Shown here in pieces: positions 9,801-20,243 of a DNA stretch of 40,992 bases. A program made the translations under genes and the position numbers. Every line of letters starts with the position of its first letter. Position 1 is the stretch's first letter. This DNA comes from Phoronis australis (taxonomy: Eukaryota > Phoronida > Phoronidae), in the NCBI GenBank assembly GCA_002633005.1, contig NMRA01000513.1, forward strand, positions 271,397-312,388, in the 5' to 3' direction. The notes beneath the pieces were generated by a model. That model ran no database searches. It was given only the letters and a program-made list of their open reading frames with translations, and was not told where the DNA came from.

Positions 9801-10646
9801 TGAGCTTGTGTTGTTCCAAGCTGATGAGGAGAGTCCATGGGCGTTAGTGTTGATAGAAATAAGCGTTGTGTTCAATTGAACTTGTTCTAGTTTTCAACTC
9901 TTACTCTTCTACTGCTTGTTGCTAATAATTGCCAGTATACAAAGCAGTTGCAATTTTATCAAATGGCCGTTACGATTTATTAGTACATTTGGCACACTCC
10001 AATTTTGAAAATGTGCATTCAATCACGAAACCATGAAAGTAAACCACTTACTTGCGAACTGCGTCGAACTCCGTCTTTGAAACACTGCCGTCTTTGTTAG
10101 TGTCATAGGTGAGCATGAACTCTTCGACTACTGATTCAGCAGCCTTTGAAAGGATTCCCTCGAGTTCATCGGCCGTAACTTTTCCATCCTTGTTTGTGTC
10201 GAGTTGTTCAAATTCCTTCCCTTCACTCTTTTTGAGCTCTGCCTGCTCTTTCGCGCCTTCCTTTTTCATCTCTGCTTCTTCTTCCTTGATGGCATTCCTT
10301 CGCAATACCCCGGCGCTAAAAAGAAGACAGTTTAGACGTCAGGCACAGCAGCACGCACAGAAGCTGACACAAAAACTTTGAATTGTATAAGCAAATGGGT
10401 TTCTTGCTTACACAAATAATCGTGTTATTATCGGGCTGTTCCCATTGTGCCGCTCTACAATATTACTTATTCACTGATCGCGTCTCTTACAGGATTTTTA
10501 CAGCGAATGTGCACGGATTGATAAAACCCTGGCCTAATAAATAGCGACTAAAAATACCACAGAAACTTCATTTGCTCTAAAGTTTGAAACAAATTTACTC
10601 ACCTGCACAGGGCAACCAACAGACATGCGGCGATCAAGTACTTCAT
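3764..10646 (-). CDS. Secreted multi-EF-hand calcium-binding protein, 761 aa, ten coding exons
   Basis: Joined exons (minus strand, 5' to 3'): 10646-10603, 10315-10052, 9270-8851, 8501-8265, 7021-6788, 6071-5775, 5633-5418, 4935-4639, 4498-4283, 3824-3764. All junctions have GT/AG borders, and the 2286-nt sum is a continuous frame ending in TAG. The protein starts MKYLIAACLLVALC and continues SAG, a secretory signal peptide with likely cleavage after Ala16. Canonical 12-residue EF loops lie near residues 54-65, 86-97, 190-201, 222-233, 262-273, 301-312, 341-352, 379-390, 446-457, 478-489, 518-529, 617-628, 649-660 and 689-700. Two further loops (after 529 and after 700) have lost their ligands. 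Linkers are rich in Glu and Lys. EF-hand pairs bind Ca2+; the signal peptide places this protein in the secretory pathway or outside the cell. No membrane segment or HDEL-type retention signal is seen (it ends ESS). I do not recognise a named family member; calumenin/reticulocalbin-like Ca2+ buffering or a matrix role are guesses. Confidence 0.88.
4283..4498 (-). CDS. Coding exon 9: one EF hand plus one decayed EF hand (cassette B)
   Basis: 216 nt, near-identical duplicate of exon 7 at an offset of 1135 bases. Visible protein changes are Ile to Met in the inter-loop stretch (GIGGN to GMGGN) and Asp to Asn in the decayed loop (SIDKK to SINKK). The same decayed second loop is present, so decay came before duplication. 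The 140-nt intron to exon 8 is duplicated too. Confidence 0.87.
4639..4935 (-). CDS. Coding exon 8: EF-hand pair (duplicated cassette B)
   Basis: 297 nt, same length and phase as exon 6, offset 1136 bases from it. The 77-residue EF-hand part is identical to exon 6 at protein level. The lead is TEEDKEAKEEEKEIEKEE, which differs from exon 6 but matches exon 10. Loops DTNKDGKITGDE and DANKDGSIDKAE. Acceptor gtttccgtttag; donor AAAA|GTAAGT. Confidence 0.87.
5418..5633 (-). CDS. Coding exon 7: one EF hand plus one decayed EF hand (cassette A)
   Basis: 216 nt (72 codons), phase 2 at both ends. The first loop DTNKDGKVSTDE is canonical. In the second hand the loop has shortened to KGGSIDKKTFE: the Asp/Asn ligands at positions 1, 3 and 5 are gone although the flanking helices and the FEADEDK end remain. 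It therefore should not bind calcium by the normal mode. Only 141 nt separate it from exon 6, so the two behave as one duplication unit. Donor AC|GTAAGT. Confidence 0.87.
5775..6071 (-). CDS. Coding exon 6: EF-hand pair 5 (duplicated cassette A)
   Basis: 297 nt (99 codons), phase 2 at both ends. Charged lead (about 20 residues of Glu/Lys), a KRDLASEE motif, then loops DTNKDGKITGDE and DANKDGSIDKAE. From the LASEE motif to the exon end the protein is identical to that of exon 8 over about 77 residues, whereas the lead differs. Acceptor ttctttttag; donor AAAA|GTAAGT. The intron upstream (6072-6787) shows homology to introns 7 and 9 over its first ~190 bases. Confidence 0.87.
6788..7021 (-). CDS. 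Coding exon 5: EF-hand pair 4
   Basis: 234 nt (78 codons), phase 2 at both ends. Opens with GDEKEDVALDE, related to GDKKEDEAVEE of exons 7 and 9. Loops DTDKDGKISSAE and DTNKDGAVTKEE are both canonical. It ends FEADEDKVYE, close to the FEADEDKQIT end of exons 7 and 9, so it may be the relative from which those derive. Acceptor caatttcag; donor GA|GTAAGC. The 1243-nt upstream intron (7022-8264) contains only low-complexity DNA and two CACGTG sites near 7857 and 7915. Confidence 0.87.
8265..8501 (-). CDS. Coding exon 4: EF-hand pair 3
   Basis: 237 nt (79 codons), phase 2 at both ends. Begins with the GDK-type motif shared by exons 4, 5, 7 and 9, then loops DADGDGKITAAE and DADKDGAVTKKE. Residues between the loops are Ala/Asp-rich. 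The exon ends in EEEE, before donor GA|GTAAGT. Acceptor is ctcgaag, with a weak pyrimidine tract; the frame match to the paralogous exons supports it. Confidence 0.85.
8851..9270 (-). CDS. Coding exon 3: Glu/Lys-rich stalk plus EF-hand pair 2
   Basis: 420 nt (140 codons), the longest exon, phase 2 at both ends. The first ~75 codons give a highly charged, almost exclusively Glu/Lys/Met stretch (residues ~104-182) with alternating EEEK and KKE runs, typical of single alpha-helix or coiled-coil spacers. Two EF hands follow: DANGDGKVTPTE and DTDKSGGVDKKE, the second with Ser at ligand position 5. Acceptor ttattcttacag; donor AAAA|GTAAGT. The frame stays open upstream into the intron to 9557, but the acceptor and frame place the real border at 9270. 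Confidence 0.87.
10052..10315 (-). CDS. Coding exon 2: EF-hand pair 1
   Basis: 264 nt, entered and left in phase 2. It encodes the last residues of the signal peptide (SAG), a short VLRR stretch that could be a dibasic site, a 25-residue Glu/Lys-rich helix, and two EF hands with loops DTNKDGKVTADE and DTNKDGSVSKTE. All Ca2+ ligand positions 1, 3, 5 and 12 are acidic or Asn and position 6 is Gly, so both should bind calcium. Acceptor ctgtcttctttttag; donor CAA|GTAAGT. Confidence 0.87.
10603..10646 (-). CDS. Coding exon 1: signal peptide
   Basis: 44 nt encoding MKYLIAACLLVALC plus two bases of codon 15 (phase 2). The hydrophobic core ILAACLLVALC-type run following Lys2 is a classic secretory signal. 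The donor is CAG|GTGAGT. The start is fixed by the ATG directly after a good acceptor and by the signal peptide it opens. The following 287-nt intron (10316-10602) holds nothing recognisable. Confidence 0.88.
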
Positions 10647-11769
10647 CTGTAACAAAAGAATGTAAACTCTGAAGTAATTTATGAAAGCTTGTGTCACGGC
10701 TACACCTCTGTGTTTATATGTAGGTCGTTAATCACAAAGCTGCCTTGCAAATGCTACGGTAAAAGGCAGCCCATTCATTACAAAATTCAATTTTCAGTTG
10801 ACGTGCATTACGCAATTTCCATACGCTATGGCAACAAAATTATTCTATTCAAATTTCCATTTTAGCGTAAATCCTAATTCTGAACTTAATTATCTTATAT
10901 TGCTTGGAGAAATTTGCTTGTGAAAAAAGTGAAATTATCAAAGCCAAGATTGTTCGTATGCAACTCCATGACTATTATCAATGTTGGGTTGAAAATTAAG
11001 TGCAAAAACGGAATTCTGGGACATGTGATCACGTCCTACGCATCTTTTGTTACGATTAATTTTGCTGGTTGTTACTACATGTATTCCGCCATTACTCTGA
11101 AGCTGGAGTTTGGTTTCTTTGTCAAATTTTATTCCTCTGCTTGCAGACAGGAAGAATGCAGTTTCGACAATCGATGAAGTCTTAAGCGCAATCCCAAGAT
11201 TTTGATACGGTACCAAAAGCTCATAAGTAAGAGCCCTGTATGAGTGTTCGTAATAAATCATTTTTTATTTGATTTATAAACCTAAGCCTAATGCTTCGGG
11301 GAATGAAAATGGAACTTAAACATCAATTCTTGATGATGTTCAAGTAGCATTGTCGTTTAGTTCCTGCTATACAGTATTACAGTTAGGAGAATGCAAATGG
11401 TTTTTAATATTGGCGAACGACTTGCAGTTGAAAATTAAAAATATAAATTCGTCAGTGAGTTCAGGCTTTGTCGAAAAGATGACGTTGATTTTGAATAGAT
11501 TATTTTGTGTTGATTTTAGTTATTGTTTAGATTAAAAATCAAATTAAAGAGTATTGTTAAGCCACGCGATAGCAATTTTCATTGACCGCGAGATTACGAT
11601 AATTTAAATTTGTCTCCAGTTACAAACGTTAACTACACCTGCGCAATATACTGCTCAGGCAGGTCCCTTTCACTGACAACGGACCAAATCGTGCCACCTG
11701 GATTTTCCAAACAGAGCCCCTGGATTTTAAAAAACAAACAAACAATGATAACGAAGTAATGTTACTTAC

Positions 11770-11819
11770 TTTGTCTTCTGAATCCGTAGAAGTGTTTTGG
11801 AACTTTCGATGGATGAAGT
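11770..11819 (-). other. Non-coding first exon (5' UTR) of the EF-hand gene
   Basis: About 50 nt from the predicted start site at 11819 to a strong splice donor (AAA|GTAAGT, GT at 11769-11768). The next acceptor on the minus strand is TTCTTTTGTTACAG at 10660-10647, which abuts the ATG, so the intron (10647-11769, 1123 nt) would split the mRNA exactly before the start codon. After splicing the context is ACAAA-ATG-A, a favourable one. I saw no other feature in intron 1. The exact transcription start is inferred from TATA spacing only. Confidence 0.6.
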
Positions 11820-11841
11820 GAAGTCTTGAATCTTGCACCTC

Positions 11842-11849
11842 TTTATATA
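11842..11849 (-). promoter_or_regulatory. TATA box of the EF-hand gene
   Basis: On the minus strand this reads TATATAAA. It lies 30 bases upstream of an initiator-like TCACTTC (11821-11815, A at 11819), which is textbook TATA-to-start spacing. A spliced leader exon follows directly. A GGTTAATTAA half-site resembling HNF1 sites sits further upstream at 11911-11920; that is weak evidence alone. Confidence 0.65.
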
Positions 11850-14800
11850 TCTTAGATCGGGACGATTACAGCATCTGCCTCCTGCTCCGCTAATTTTGAG
11901 CCCTGTTCTATTAATTAACCATAATCATTTTCCTTTCAAGAGAATTTACAGTTTAATTTGCGCTCGTAATTATTGAAATTTGTTTCGGCAACATCTACTG
12001 GTATACCTACCAGAAAAGTTGTGAAAGTTATTCTGCTGCCCGCGATTACATTTGTACGAAACGGCCTTAATGGGAAGCATAATTGCTTTATTGCTTCCCT
12101 GTTGGCAATGAGGGCTGTCAAGTACGGCATCTGCATTCTTAAATTAACACCTACGAGCACTAAAGAATAAGTGTAATTTTAATACGAAACCGTATGTAGT
12201 AACTACTTTTAAAAAAGTCCATTATATATGTCATTGAAGTAATACGGTGAGTTCGATTCTGTTTTTTTGTTTTTAACGTTTCATGAAAGTTTTTAAACTT
12301 TAAAACTTGTTTCCATGGTTGAAATGTGGACCATGCTTGGTCCATGAAGACGTCTGCAACAACATTTGCGACGGTGACTTTCTCTTAAAACAAGAAAAGG
12401 AGATAACATGAATATTCTTGTAGTAGAACTTTGGGATTTCATGCATTTATATCAAGCTGCGGAATGTCCAGTCCGCGCGTCATCTTTTCAATTTTTTAGT
12501 TGTTTTAAAGCCAATCTATACTTTCACTTTCAATACTTGTTTTAAAGTATATGATGACGTACGTCGGTGTCATAGTTTAAACACAAAGTTTCGACCAGAT
12601 GTGGAATACTAACAGTATAAGGGATGTCATGAGACCGAGTATCGTTTTTAGCCGCCTAAACTGGGCTAAATGTACATGTAGCTTTTAATTGCCAAAAGAT
12701 GATCATTCCGAAAATAACACACCCTTCAAATATTAATGGACAAGTGAGAGATGAACGATGACAACAGAAGTTGCAACATGCGACTGAACTTTTTTCAAGC
12801 CTTTTTAAACTTCGTCTGTGGGAGGGGTAGGTGACGCTTGCTCTAATGCCCGCTGATACAGTTATTATCTACGCCTACGGGTAGGGTACCCATTGACCTC
12901 AGAAGCTAACACTAGCGTGTATTAAACTTACTCATAGCCGGTCAGAGTTGCCTTTTTTCATACGAAAAGTTAATGATATATTGTAACATAAAATATTAAA
13001 AGCAATCCCAGGTACTCGTCAACGCTTTAGTGATAACTGGGCTTCATTTCTGCTGCTACCTTTTTTTAAATTTGTCAATCTAGTTTGAGCGAACTCGTGA
13101 AATTTCGTCCATTACCACGACGTGTTATTTGACAATTGTACTCGAGTCGCCTGGTAGACGAGATGGTATCGCCACCTTGAGACTTGGTGCCAACTTGTCT
13201 GGATCTCGCGACCAATGAATGCAGTCCTACAGCGACACGTGCGTAATCGTGGGTCAGGGCTCAATGGCAGAACATGAAAATTCAGTCTGTGATGCCAGAT
13301 GAACAGAGGTCTCGTCCCGTGTTGCGGTACATCGAAAAATTGATCTGACCTGGATTGTTGTTTCCGCTCAAACTTATCAAAGTCCTTCGGGTTTCGATCT
13401 CAATTTAATGACGCTTCTTCGAAATTCTATTGACCACATGGTTTTTCAAATACAAAGTTAGCCCATTCAGCAAAATATTACGCTGGCTGTGAAAATTTTG
13501 AAACCAGAGTAGTGCTGCCTTTGCTGATACCCTCAGAGTTGCAGCGTCGGAACAGAACACACTGCATAGTGGCTGTCTTTTTGAGGTTACATGTACTTAT
13601 ACTAAACAATGAATCCGTCGAAAACATAATTACAATGCCACCTGTGTGTATATTATTATTTTTGAGTCTGAGTTTACAAGTGGCTGTTTAAATTCTACTG
13701 AAATGTCTGCACTAAGAATCAAACGAAATTTTCATTATTACACAGCAAACTTGTTTATCGATGTTTTTTGGTGCCCGCTGACAGCGAGTCTGGACTCGTG
13801 AGTAAAAATATCGAAGAAGTCTACGCAGATCTAGTCTCTCTTCCTTCCTAAGGCCCTTTTCTTTGGCCATGACCGAAAAGTCTTCGGCTGTTTGGACATT
13901 TTTCCTTGGATAACAATGGTCCAAATCCGCTTTACGACTTTCTAGATGCTTTTGTGGTTTGCTTGTATTTCGAAATCGCAAGGAACAAGTTATGCACTAA
14001 GGTCAAGGACACACATACATATGTATGCCTTAAGCAGACTCGAACATTGTATTGGAATGGAAAGCTGCGAAAGTTTTGTATGAAATGTCCTCATTCTTTC
14101 ACAATACTTTCAAGACCCATCGGCCTCCTTCATAAAACGAATTGCGCCGCCCTCATTCAAATAAAGCTTTTCCAAATGACCGTTGTTTCATCAAAACAAA
14201 ACTTTTTTACTATAATTTAATGTCTGCATGTGGTGAACCAACAATAGCTGCAATGGGGTTTTATCACAAACCTACGTTTTAGAAACATAATAAGTGTATC
14301 GTTAACACCCCAATGGACAACAAGCCCTTAATTTACTAAATGATCCTGTAAAGTTATATCTTTGAAAAGTTATTTTGTGTTTTAAAGAGGTGAGAACTGA
14401 GAAAAGGGTATTTTTAAGATTAAATTGTTTCTTTCTGGTGCGCCACAGGATGGCTTAGTAAGTCAAAGTAAATTTTACACGCTTCGAAAACCGAAAAAAT
14501 CACAAGTAAATACACTTGTAAAAACCTCTCATTTACAAAATTTTACCATTTTAATTAATGCACTTCGTCCATGGGTGAGCTTTTTAATCAAAGTCTTCAC
14601 CATTTCCGTCATTGTGCAGAGAGTACATAAATGTTCTTGGATAACTTTCGTCAATTTTCTCTTGCACTCAAACCAGGCTGTAATTACGCCTGGCAATTTC
14701 TGGGTATATATATATATATATTAATAATTCATGTAATTATCATTCATCAGAAGGTTAAATCTGTGTGACACTATATGCAGGTTGGTGCTCTGAACAAACT

Positions 14801-16540
14801 ATATGTAGACGGAAATTATGCGGACAAAATTTAGTCTCTATATAAAAGTGATGCGATTTGGTGGATACACCGTATGACGGTAAACTTTGTTTTTTCTAAT
14901 AGGAATGTGATTAATATCTAAGTACAGAAAAATACAAGCAATGTATTGAAACATTTTGGTGCTACAGGCAGAAGCGTGATCTTCACAACACATGCGTCAT
15001 GACAGTGTTTCTCTCATCGCAAATTACGAATTGAGGTGTTCGTGTAATGAATGTATCCAGTCTCTTTGGTTCTTTTTATTTCATTGGATAAATCGGAACT
15101 ATAAGTCTTTACATTATGGCATTGAGGACTCTTCTACAAATTGACAGGACCAAAAAGTTTGAATCAATTAATAACTTTAGATAAGTGTCACATATACTGC
15201 CAGAGAATTGTCAAATGACTGTCATATTTCAATTTACAATAGACAAAATTGAGATATTAATTTTCCAGAAAATTGCTAATCGCAAATTTTCAACAGTCAA
15301 TGGACACACGTGGTTCTTCTGTTTACAGAAGACTACAAATATAATGCTACCCAAGGTGGGTATGAGTGACTGGGAAAGCAGATAATGTTACATTATTGTT
15401 CGTATTTGTCCCAGTCAAGTTTACAGCTTGTTTATTTTTTCCTTGACAACACGTTGTCTTCTTCGTGGGTCTAAGTCACGTTGTTTATTTGTCCCGTCCT
15501 CGATAAACTCTTCTCTTTCGCGGAGGTACTGTAAACTATGCGTTGAATGAGGGTCCAATTCTTCATGATGGCACTCCTGGGGAAACAACACTCTTTGAAC
15601 TGTCGCGCTTTTAGCGAGAACTTCGATCAACGGCGACTATTATATTTGCGCGTGCAGATGAAGCAGGACAAATGCTTGACGTGCGTTGCATTGTGGCTAA
15701 ACTCCCTGGAATGGGAATGGTGTTGTGCTCTTTCAGTCAGGACGGCTCTAAGCCGGGCAGTATTACATCTACTGTGGTAACGTTGAGTGCAGTGAAATGT
15801 ATTTCTTTTTCTCGTTATCGAAAGTGGTAAGGCAGCATTTCACGAATTCAAATTGTCTCCTTTTTTCTCATTTCGTGTATTTCTTTTAGACAAATATTTA
15901 TTCAGTTGCTGCCAATTTCAATTTCACATTGTTCTTTCTTTGATGACCATTACGATATACGTACATGAGAGGCAACTTAAAGTTGTACATAGTAGTTACA
16001 CATGTTGCACAAATTTCTACAATTGATCGTTGGACTTAAACCGCACGCTGTTGTAGAGTGATTGGCCACAAATTTGCCCAGGGATTAGCGATCCAGGCAT
16101 ATTGTTAAAATTTGCGATGCAGGCTCGATTAAACCCACGTTTTCTGCTGGCTGAAACAGGAAATCCGAATTAAGCTTTTTACCCATTTTCTCGAAAGACG
16201 TCGCTCTAGACAAGCTAGAGTTGACTTACGTTCTAAACGCCTTTTACTCTCGGTGAAATCGGTCTCGTGCTTGATATTTCTTACCGTGCCCGCAACCTTG
16301 AAACCAGACCGACGAAAGAAAACGCTTCAAAGCTAACCTTAAAATTCGGATGGGCGCTTGCAGTTTCTTGTCTGACTTGACAGCTAACGCACGTGGAATC
16401 ATTTTACAATGAAAAATAGTACGAGATCGATTTTGATGAAGGTACTAAGTGGCCCAGTTTGGCGGTTTTTAGCGACCTCTAACAGAAAAATTGAAACTTG
16501 AAGCGTGTTCTCATGCGCGCGATCATAGTGGTTTCAACTC
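11850..16540. other. Non-coding stretch upstream of the EF-hand promoter
   Basis: About 4.7 kb with no recognisable gene. Unassigned ORFs: minus 13712-13981 (89 codons), minus 15421-15630 (69 codons, charged, ending in KEKINKL), and a plus-strand open segment 15615-15776 with possible splice borders. A short TA run is at 14706-14722. None has a familiar domain. Confidence 0.45.
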
Positions 16541-16554
16541 ACAATTAAATTAAA

Positions 16555-16592
16555 GTAGTATTAGTTATAGTAGTAGTTGTAGTAGTAGTAAT
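16555..16592. repeat. Imperfect TAG/TTG trinucleotide repeat
   Basis: A run of tag units with occasional tta/ttg interruptions, followed by AT-rich sequence (16593-16640) that includes aaaataaaatacaaa. This could be the tail of a retroposed sequence, but no coding part is adjacent. Confidence 0.6.
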
Positions 16593-16639
16593 ATTTTTAT
16601 TTCATGCAAAATAAAATACAAAGTATAAATACAATGTTG

Positions 16640-17415
16640 AATTAGGGAAGGCCACGTGAAAGACTTTACAATACGGTGACCACAGGGCCAGCCCCATCAA
16701 TTACAAAAAGGCAATAATGAACAAATAAGACATACAGTAAACATGGTGACAATGAAAAGTTCATTCGTTAACAATTTAATGTTAATAACAAGACATTAAA
16801 TAACAAAACCGGAATATTACCGTAATTGGATGACTTAAATAAATTCTTACACAGTGTTACAAACATAGAAGAGGCAATCGTACTGGAAAGACAAAACTCA
16901 TCTAAGCAACGATTTCTAAAATAAGTTATTACACTAAGGAGAATGTGTATAAATCTTATCAAGTAGGCAACATGGAAAACTGTGAGGTAAGGTAAATTTT
17001 TACGTAGAGAATTGAAAAATGTTTAGAACAGCAGTTAGTTTGTGATAGATCTCTTTTCATAGTGTAATAATGATGATGATTGCTAGATCCGAGTCTAATA
17101 TTGAAAGTAAAGAAACAGTTCTGTTTCGTGTTGATAAATTATTTATGAAAGATAGCGGGAGCCATATATAAATCTTGAATTGGATACATGACGTCATGAA
17201 CAAGACATTAGAGAGAGCATTACAGTTATAAAAATTTATGATTCTAAAAGCTTAATTCTTCAAACCAAATAATTGCTTATGTTCGCTTTCACATTCCAGT
17301 ATACCATACATGTAATTTTAATGGGGCAATATCAATATAAAGTATTTATTCTCAATACTGGATGTGGGATGCAGTGCTTAATACACCAGCAAGCTTACAT
17401 ATTTTACGAACTAAA
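16640..17415. other. AT-rich non-coding stretch
   Basis: No gene recognised. One minus ORF (16768-16962, 64 codons, hydrophobic) is unfamiliar and is probably chance in AT-rich DNA. Confidence 0.45.
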
Positions 17416-17416
17416 C

Positions 17417-17562
17417 CAGGGACAGATCCAGGATTTTTAAAAGGGGGAGTTGGATCAAGAATATTTTTTGAAAAGAGAGTCCAAGTTTACAATTTGAAAA
17501 TTCTAGATTTGATATAACTATAATCAAAGGAAAAGGGGGTCCGGAGCCCCTTGACCCCCAGC
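17417..17562. repeat. Fragment of a dispersed 'gatccaggattttt' repeat
   Basis: Begins cagggacagatccaggattt, passes through an aaaaggggga tract and ends in a G/C-rich hairpin with GGGGGTC and GACCCCC arms (17534-17559). This layout is familiar from short interspersed repeats of marine invertebrates. The identification is by recollection, without any alignment. Confidence 0.35.
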
Positions 17563-18300
17563 GTCTATTTTAACTATCGATGACATTTTTTCAAGACAAT
17601 TTTTCTTGGATAAATAATCCTGAAAATTGACCTAGATCAATTCAAGAGGTAACCGTATAATATTGGATGCAAAATATTCTACATACACTGTGACCCCATA
17701 TGTAATGAATGAACATTGCCAGGCAAATCCAGTGGTGGGTTAATCCCGCCAGACAGGCCCAGACCTCAGAGTTGAGCTAGATCAGCCATCCAGGTAACCA
17801 GTGGAAGCCAACATTTGTGATGAATTTTAGACAGTGAAAATAAAATTCTCAATGGGAATTCATCAAAAAAACTATGACTTGGCAGATGCTTCTAGGATAT
17901 ATTTCAATAACTTTGTCAAAATGATAACGACAAGTTCGACGAGTTTCGACTCGAACATGTTGGTTCAACGGTGGGGTCACCAAATGCGAACTTGGGCTAG
18001 ACTTTCCGTCCACGTTATCCATAACAATCACAGTTATAGAGTCATTAGTTACATGTGCCTCGTAATGATTTTCTTACTTAAAAACACAAAATATCAAAAA
18101 TTTAGTTTGAGTATGACTGTTTGGAGATTACACTTCATTCTCAGATATAACAGCCACGTTATTCTTGTAAAATCATGAGAATGGTCGAACCCTAGCCATT
18201 TATTTTCTTTATTTAAAAATGTGCATGTTAGAGACATTTTTTAGTAAAAGTGGAGAATCTATCATTTTGGCATAATTATGGTGTGCTGTTTTTTGATTAT
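17563..18300. other. Non-coding stretch
   Basis: No gene recognised. Overlapping ORFs at 17834-18178 (plus) and 17849-18031 (minus) look like chance reading frames. Confidence 0.45.
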
Positions 18301-18366
18301 ACCAGTTCCCAGGCTGGATTTTGAGTTTTTGACCATTTAATTTGCATAAACAAAATGGCCGCCAAA
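18301..18366 (+). repeat. Left long inverted repeat of a ~2-kb DNA element
   Basis: Contains gtttttgaccatttaatttg and cataaacaaaatggccgcc. Its reverse complement is found at 20244-20309 with about 8 mismatches in 59 aligned bases. Similarity fades on both sides, so the true element ends are not fixed and no target-site duplication was assigned. Confidence 0.65.
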
Positions 18367-18752
18367 CCTACAAGATAAGAAACATTCGTGGAACCAGGAG
18401 TACAATATGTGACGAATAATTAGGACATTTTTGTTACAAAAACATAGTATAAGTGTGTTTAGATCACTTAATTTGGAGAACATATTACTGAACGTCATTA
18501 AATTCCCCAGTTATGCTAATTAGCTTCCGCCATTACCGAAAAATTCAAAATTTTGGTGCAACTTTATCAATTTGCAGGCAAATATGACAAATAAGGTGTC
18601 TATACATGTACATGTACATGTACCTATGTTTTGAAATTCTAGAAAAATCATTATGACACATGTGAAGCTTTTTATTTCATCTTCACTAAGTTACAAATAC
18701 TCATTAATAAAGCCTGAAAATTAAATTAGAAATCATAATTATCAATGCTTTT

Positions 18753-20100
18753 TTGCGAACGTCTCGCTATTTAGATAAGACATCAAAGTATTGTAAACAT
18801 AACAACATGACTTTTAGATATTGTTGTAAAGAGATGCATGGCCATATCGTCCTATTTTGGACAGGAACATACCGTCCTCACAGTCTACCAAGCACTCTGT
18901 TGCAGATTAATGGAGCTTATGGCAGTGGTCGGTCACAGAATACCAAAATATATTCTTCACGTATCAATGAACTTCATCAAGGCCCTAATAGAATATCACA
19001 TGAAATAGCTGAGGTGTGTATAGAGAGTGCAGTACTTGGTCAAGGCCTATAGAACTTTTCCTCAGTGGAAAGTCGTACAGCAAAGCTACAGTATGAGGGC
19101 ACACAAACTGTCTTTGCAAGTCCGGAGTTGATAACATTTCTCAATCAGAATAAGTTTAGGAAACTTCTGGGCATTTTGGCAACAGTAGGTCTGACGATGT
19201 GAATTTCAGCTTCTGCTAGAGTTACATGAACATGGTCCCAATATTGTTAAAGTGCACATGCTCTCAACGGGATGTCATTTTGGAACTGCATCTCTATTCA
19301 TTTACTCTCATGCTGCCTCACCGAATTATGCCCGAGTGGCGTGCGGTCTTTTTACCCGAGATGCATCAGCTTTCGCAGTCTGTTTGGTCAGAGTTTCAAG
19401 CAGGAAATTTTGTAGTCAAGCGCTCTCCTCATATGTTCTGTCAGGTAGATTCTGACCTATGGGTAAATGGGGCAGGCAAAACGGAGGTGGCATCATCAAA
19501 ACCACGTCAGCTCTATGAAGTTGGACACACTTATTGCATCTGACATCTCACATAGCTGAACAAACTTAGCGCTATGGGAGTACATAGTTTTACACAAAGC
19601 CACGAAAGCCAAGAACCTGAGCGAAAATAATGTAGAGAGTTCCCTTCTTTACACTTTCAATGGATTGAAGGTCTTCTCGTCCGCAGGGCCTGAGCTGCTA
19701 CAAGGCCTTGCAAAAAAGACCTAACAACAGCACCATTTCAAGAGCCACTTTTGCATGCCAAGGAACTTGGACACGAACAAATTAAGAAATTTGTTCAAGA
19801 CAGATTATCACAGAGCAGTGCTAGTCAATTCATGCGCCTATGCGCAAACATAATGTCCCAACATTTGCCAATTTATATTATGTGGTGAAATAAACCGAAG
19901 ACAAAGACAAGGGGTGTACTTCGGTGTCTAGCTACGGCTTATGAGGCAGGTCAGCCAGTTGATTTGCCGTCTGTGCTCAAACGCAAGCTTCTTCCCGTCC
20001 ATGTTTTCTTGCAGAAACGAGTGGCACATTGCGCACTGGAGATAAATCTTCAATTGCCGAAGTATTAATAGTTAACACATCGACTGTCCTGAAACAATTT
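18753..20100 (+). pseudogene. Broken ORF of a mobile-element protein (invertebrate 'NYARW' type)
   Basis: Several frames in series carry pieces of one protein. At 19310-19330 the frame gives ASPNYAR, then a shift to EWRAVFLPEMHQLSQSV and FQAGNFVVKRSPHMF (19332-19440). Later pieces are AYEAGQPVDLPSVLKRKLLP (~19940-20000) and SGTLRTGDKSSIAEVL (~20021-20070). These resemble an uncharacterised, repetitive protein class common in cnidarian, hemichordate and mollusc genomes, in which an NYARW motif, a G-x-F-x-V-x-(R/K) motif and a late (D/S)GTLR-type motif occur in this order. Many stops and frameshifts show it is dead. Its function is not known to me. It sits within the inverted repeats at 18301 and 20309. 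Confidence 0.45.
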
Positions 20101-20243
20101 AACTTCATGACACGTCCGTTTGCTTCATTTTTGTTGGCGAAGCATTGCTTGTAGTTCTTGGGAAGCCTGGTGGTGATGTGACCTTCGAAAACCTGGCTGG
20201 TACATTGTGATTTCTATCACAAAAATACATCTGAACTTGACAA

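Noticed and set aside
13130-13345. Possible tRNA-derived SINE head
   Set aside because: No convincing A box and B box pair and no cloverleaf; no tRNA gene found anywhere by eye.
13712-13981. 89-codon basic minus ORF
   Set aside because: Unfamiliar; could be an exon or a relic but nothing supports it.
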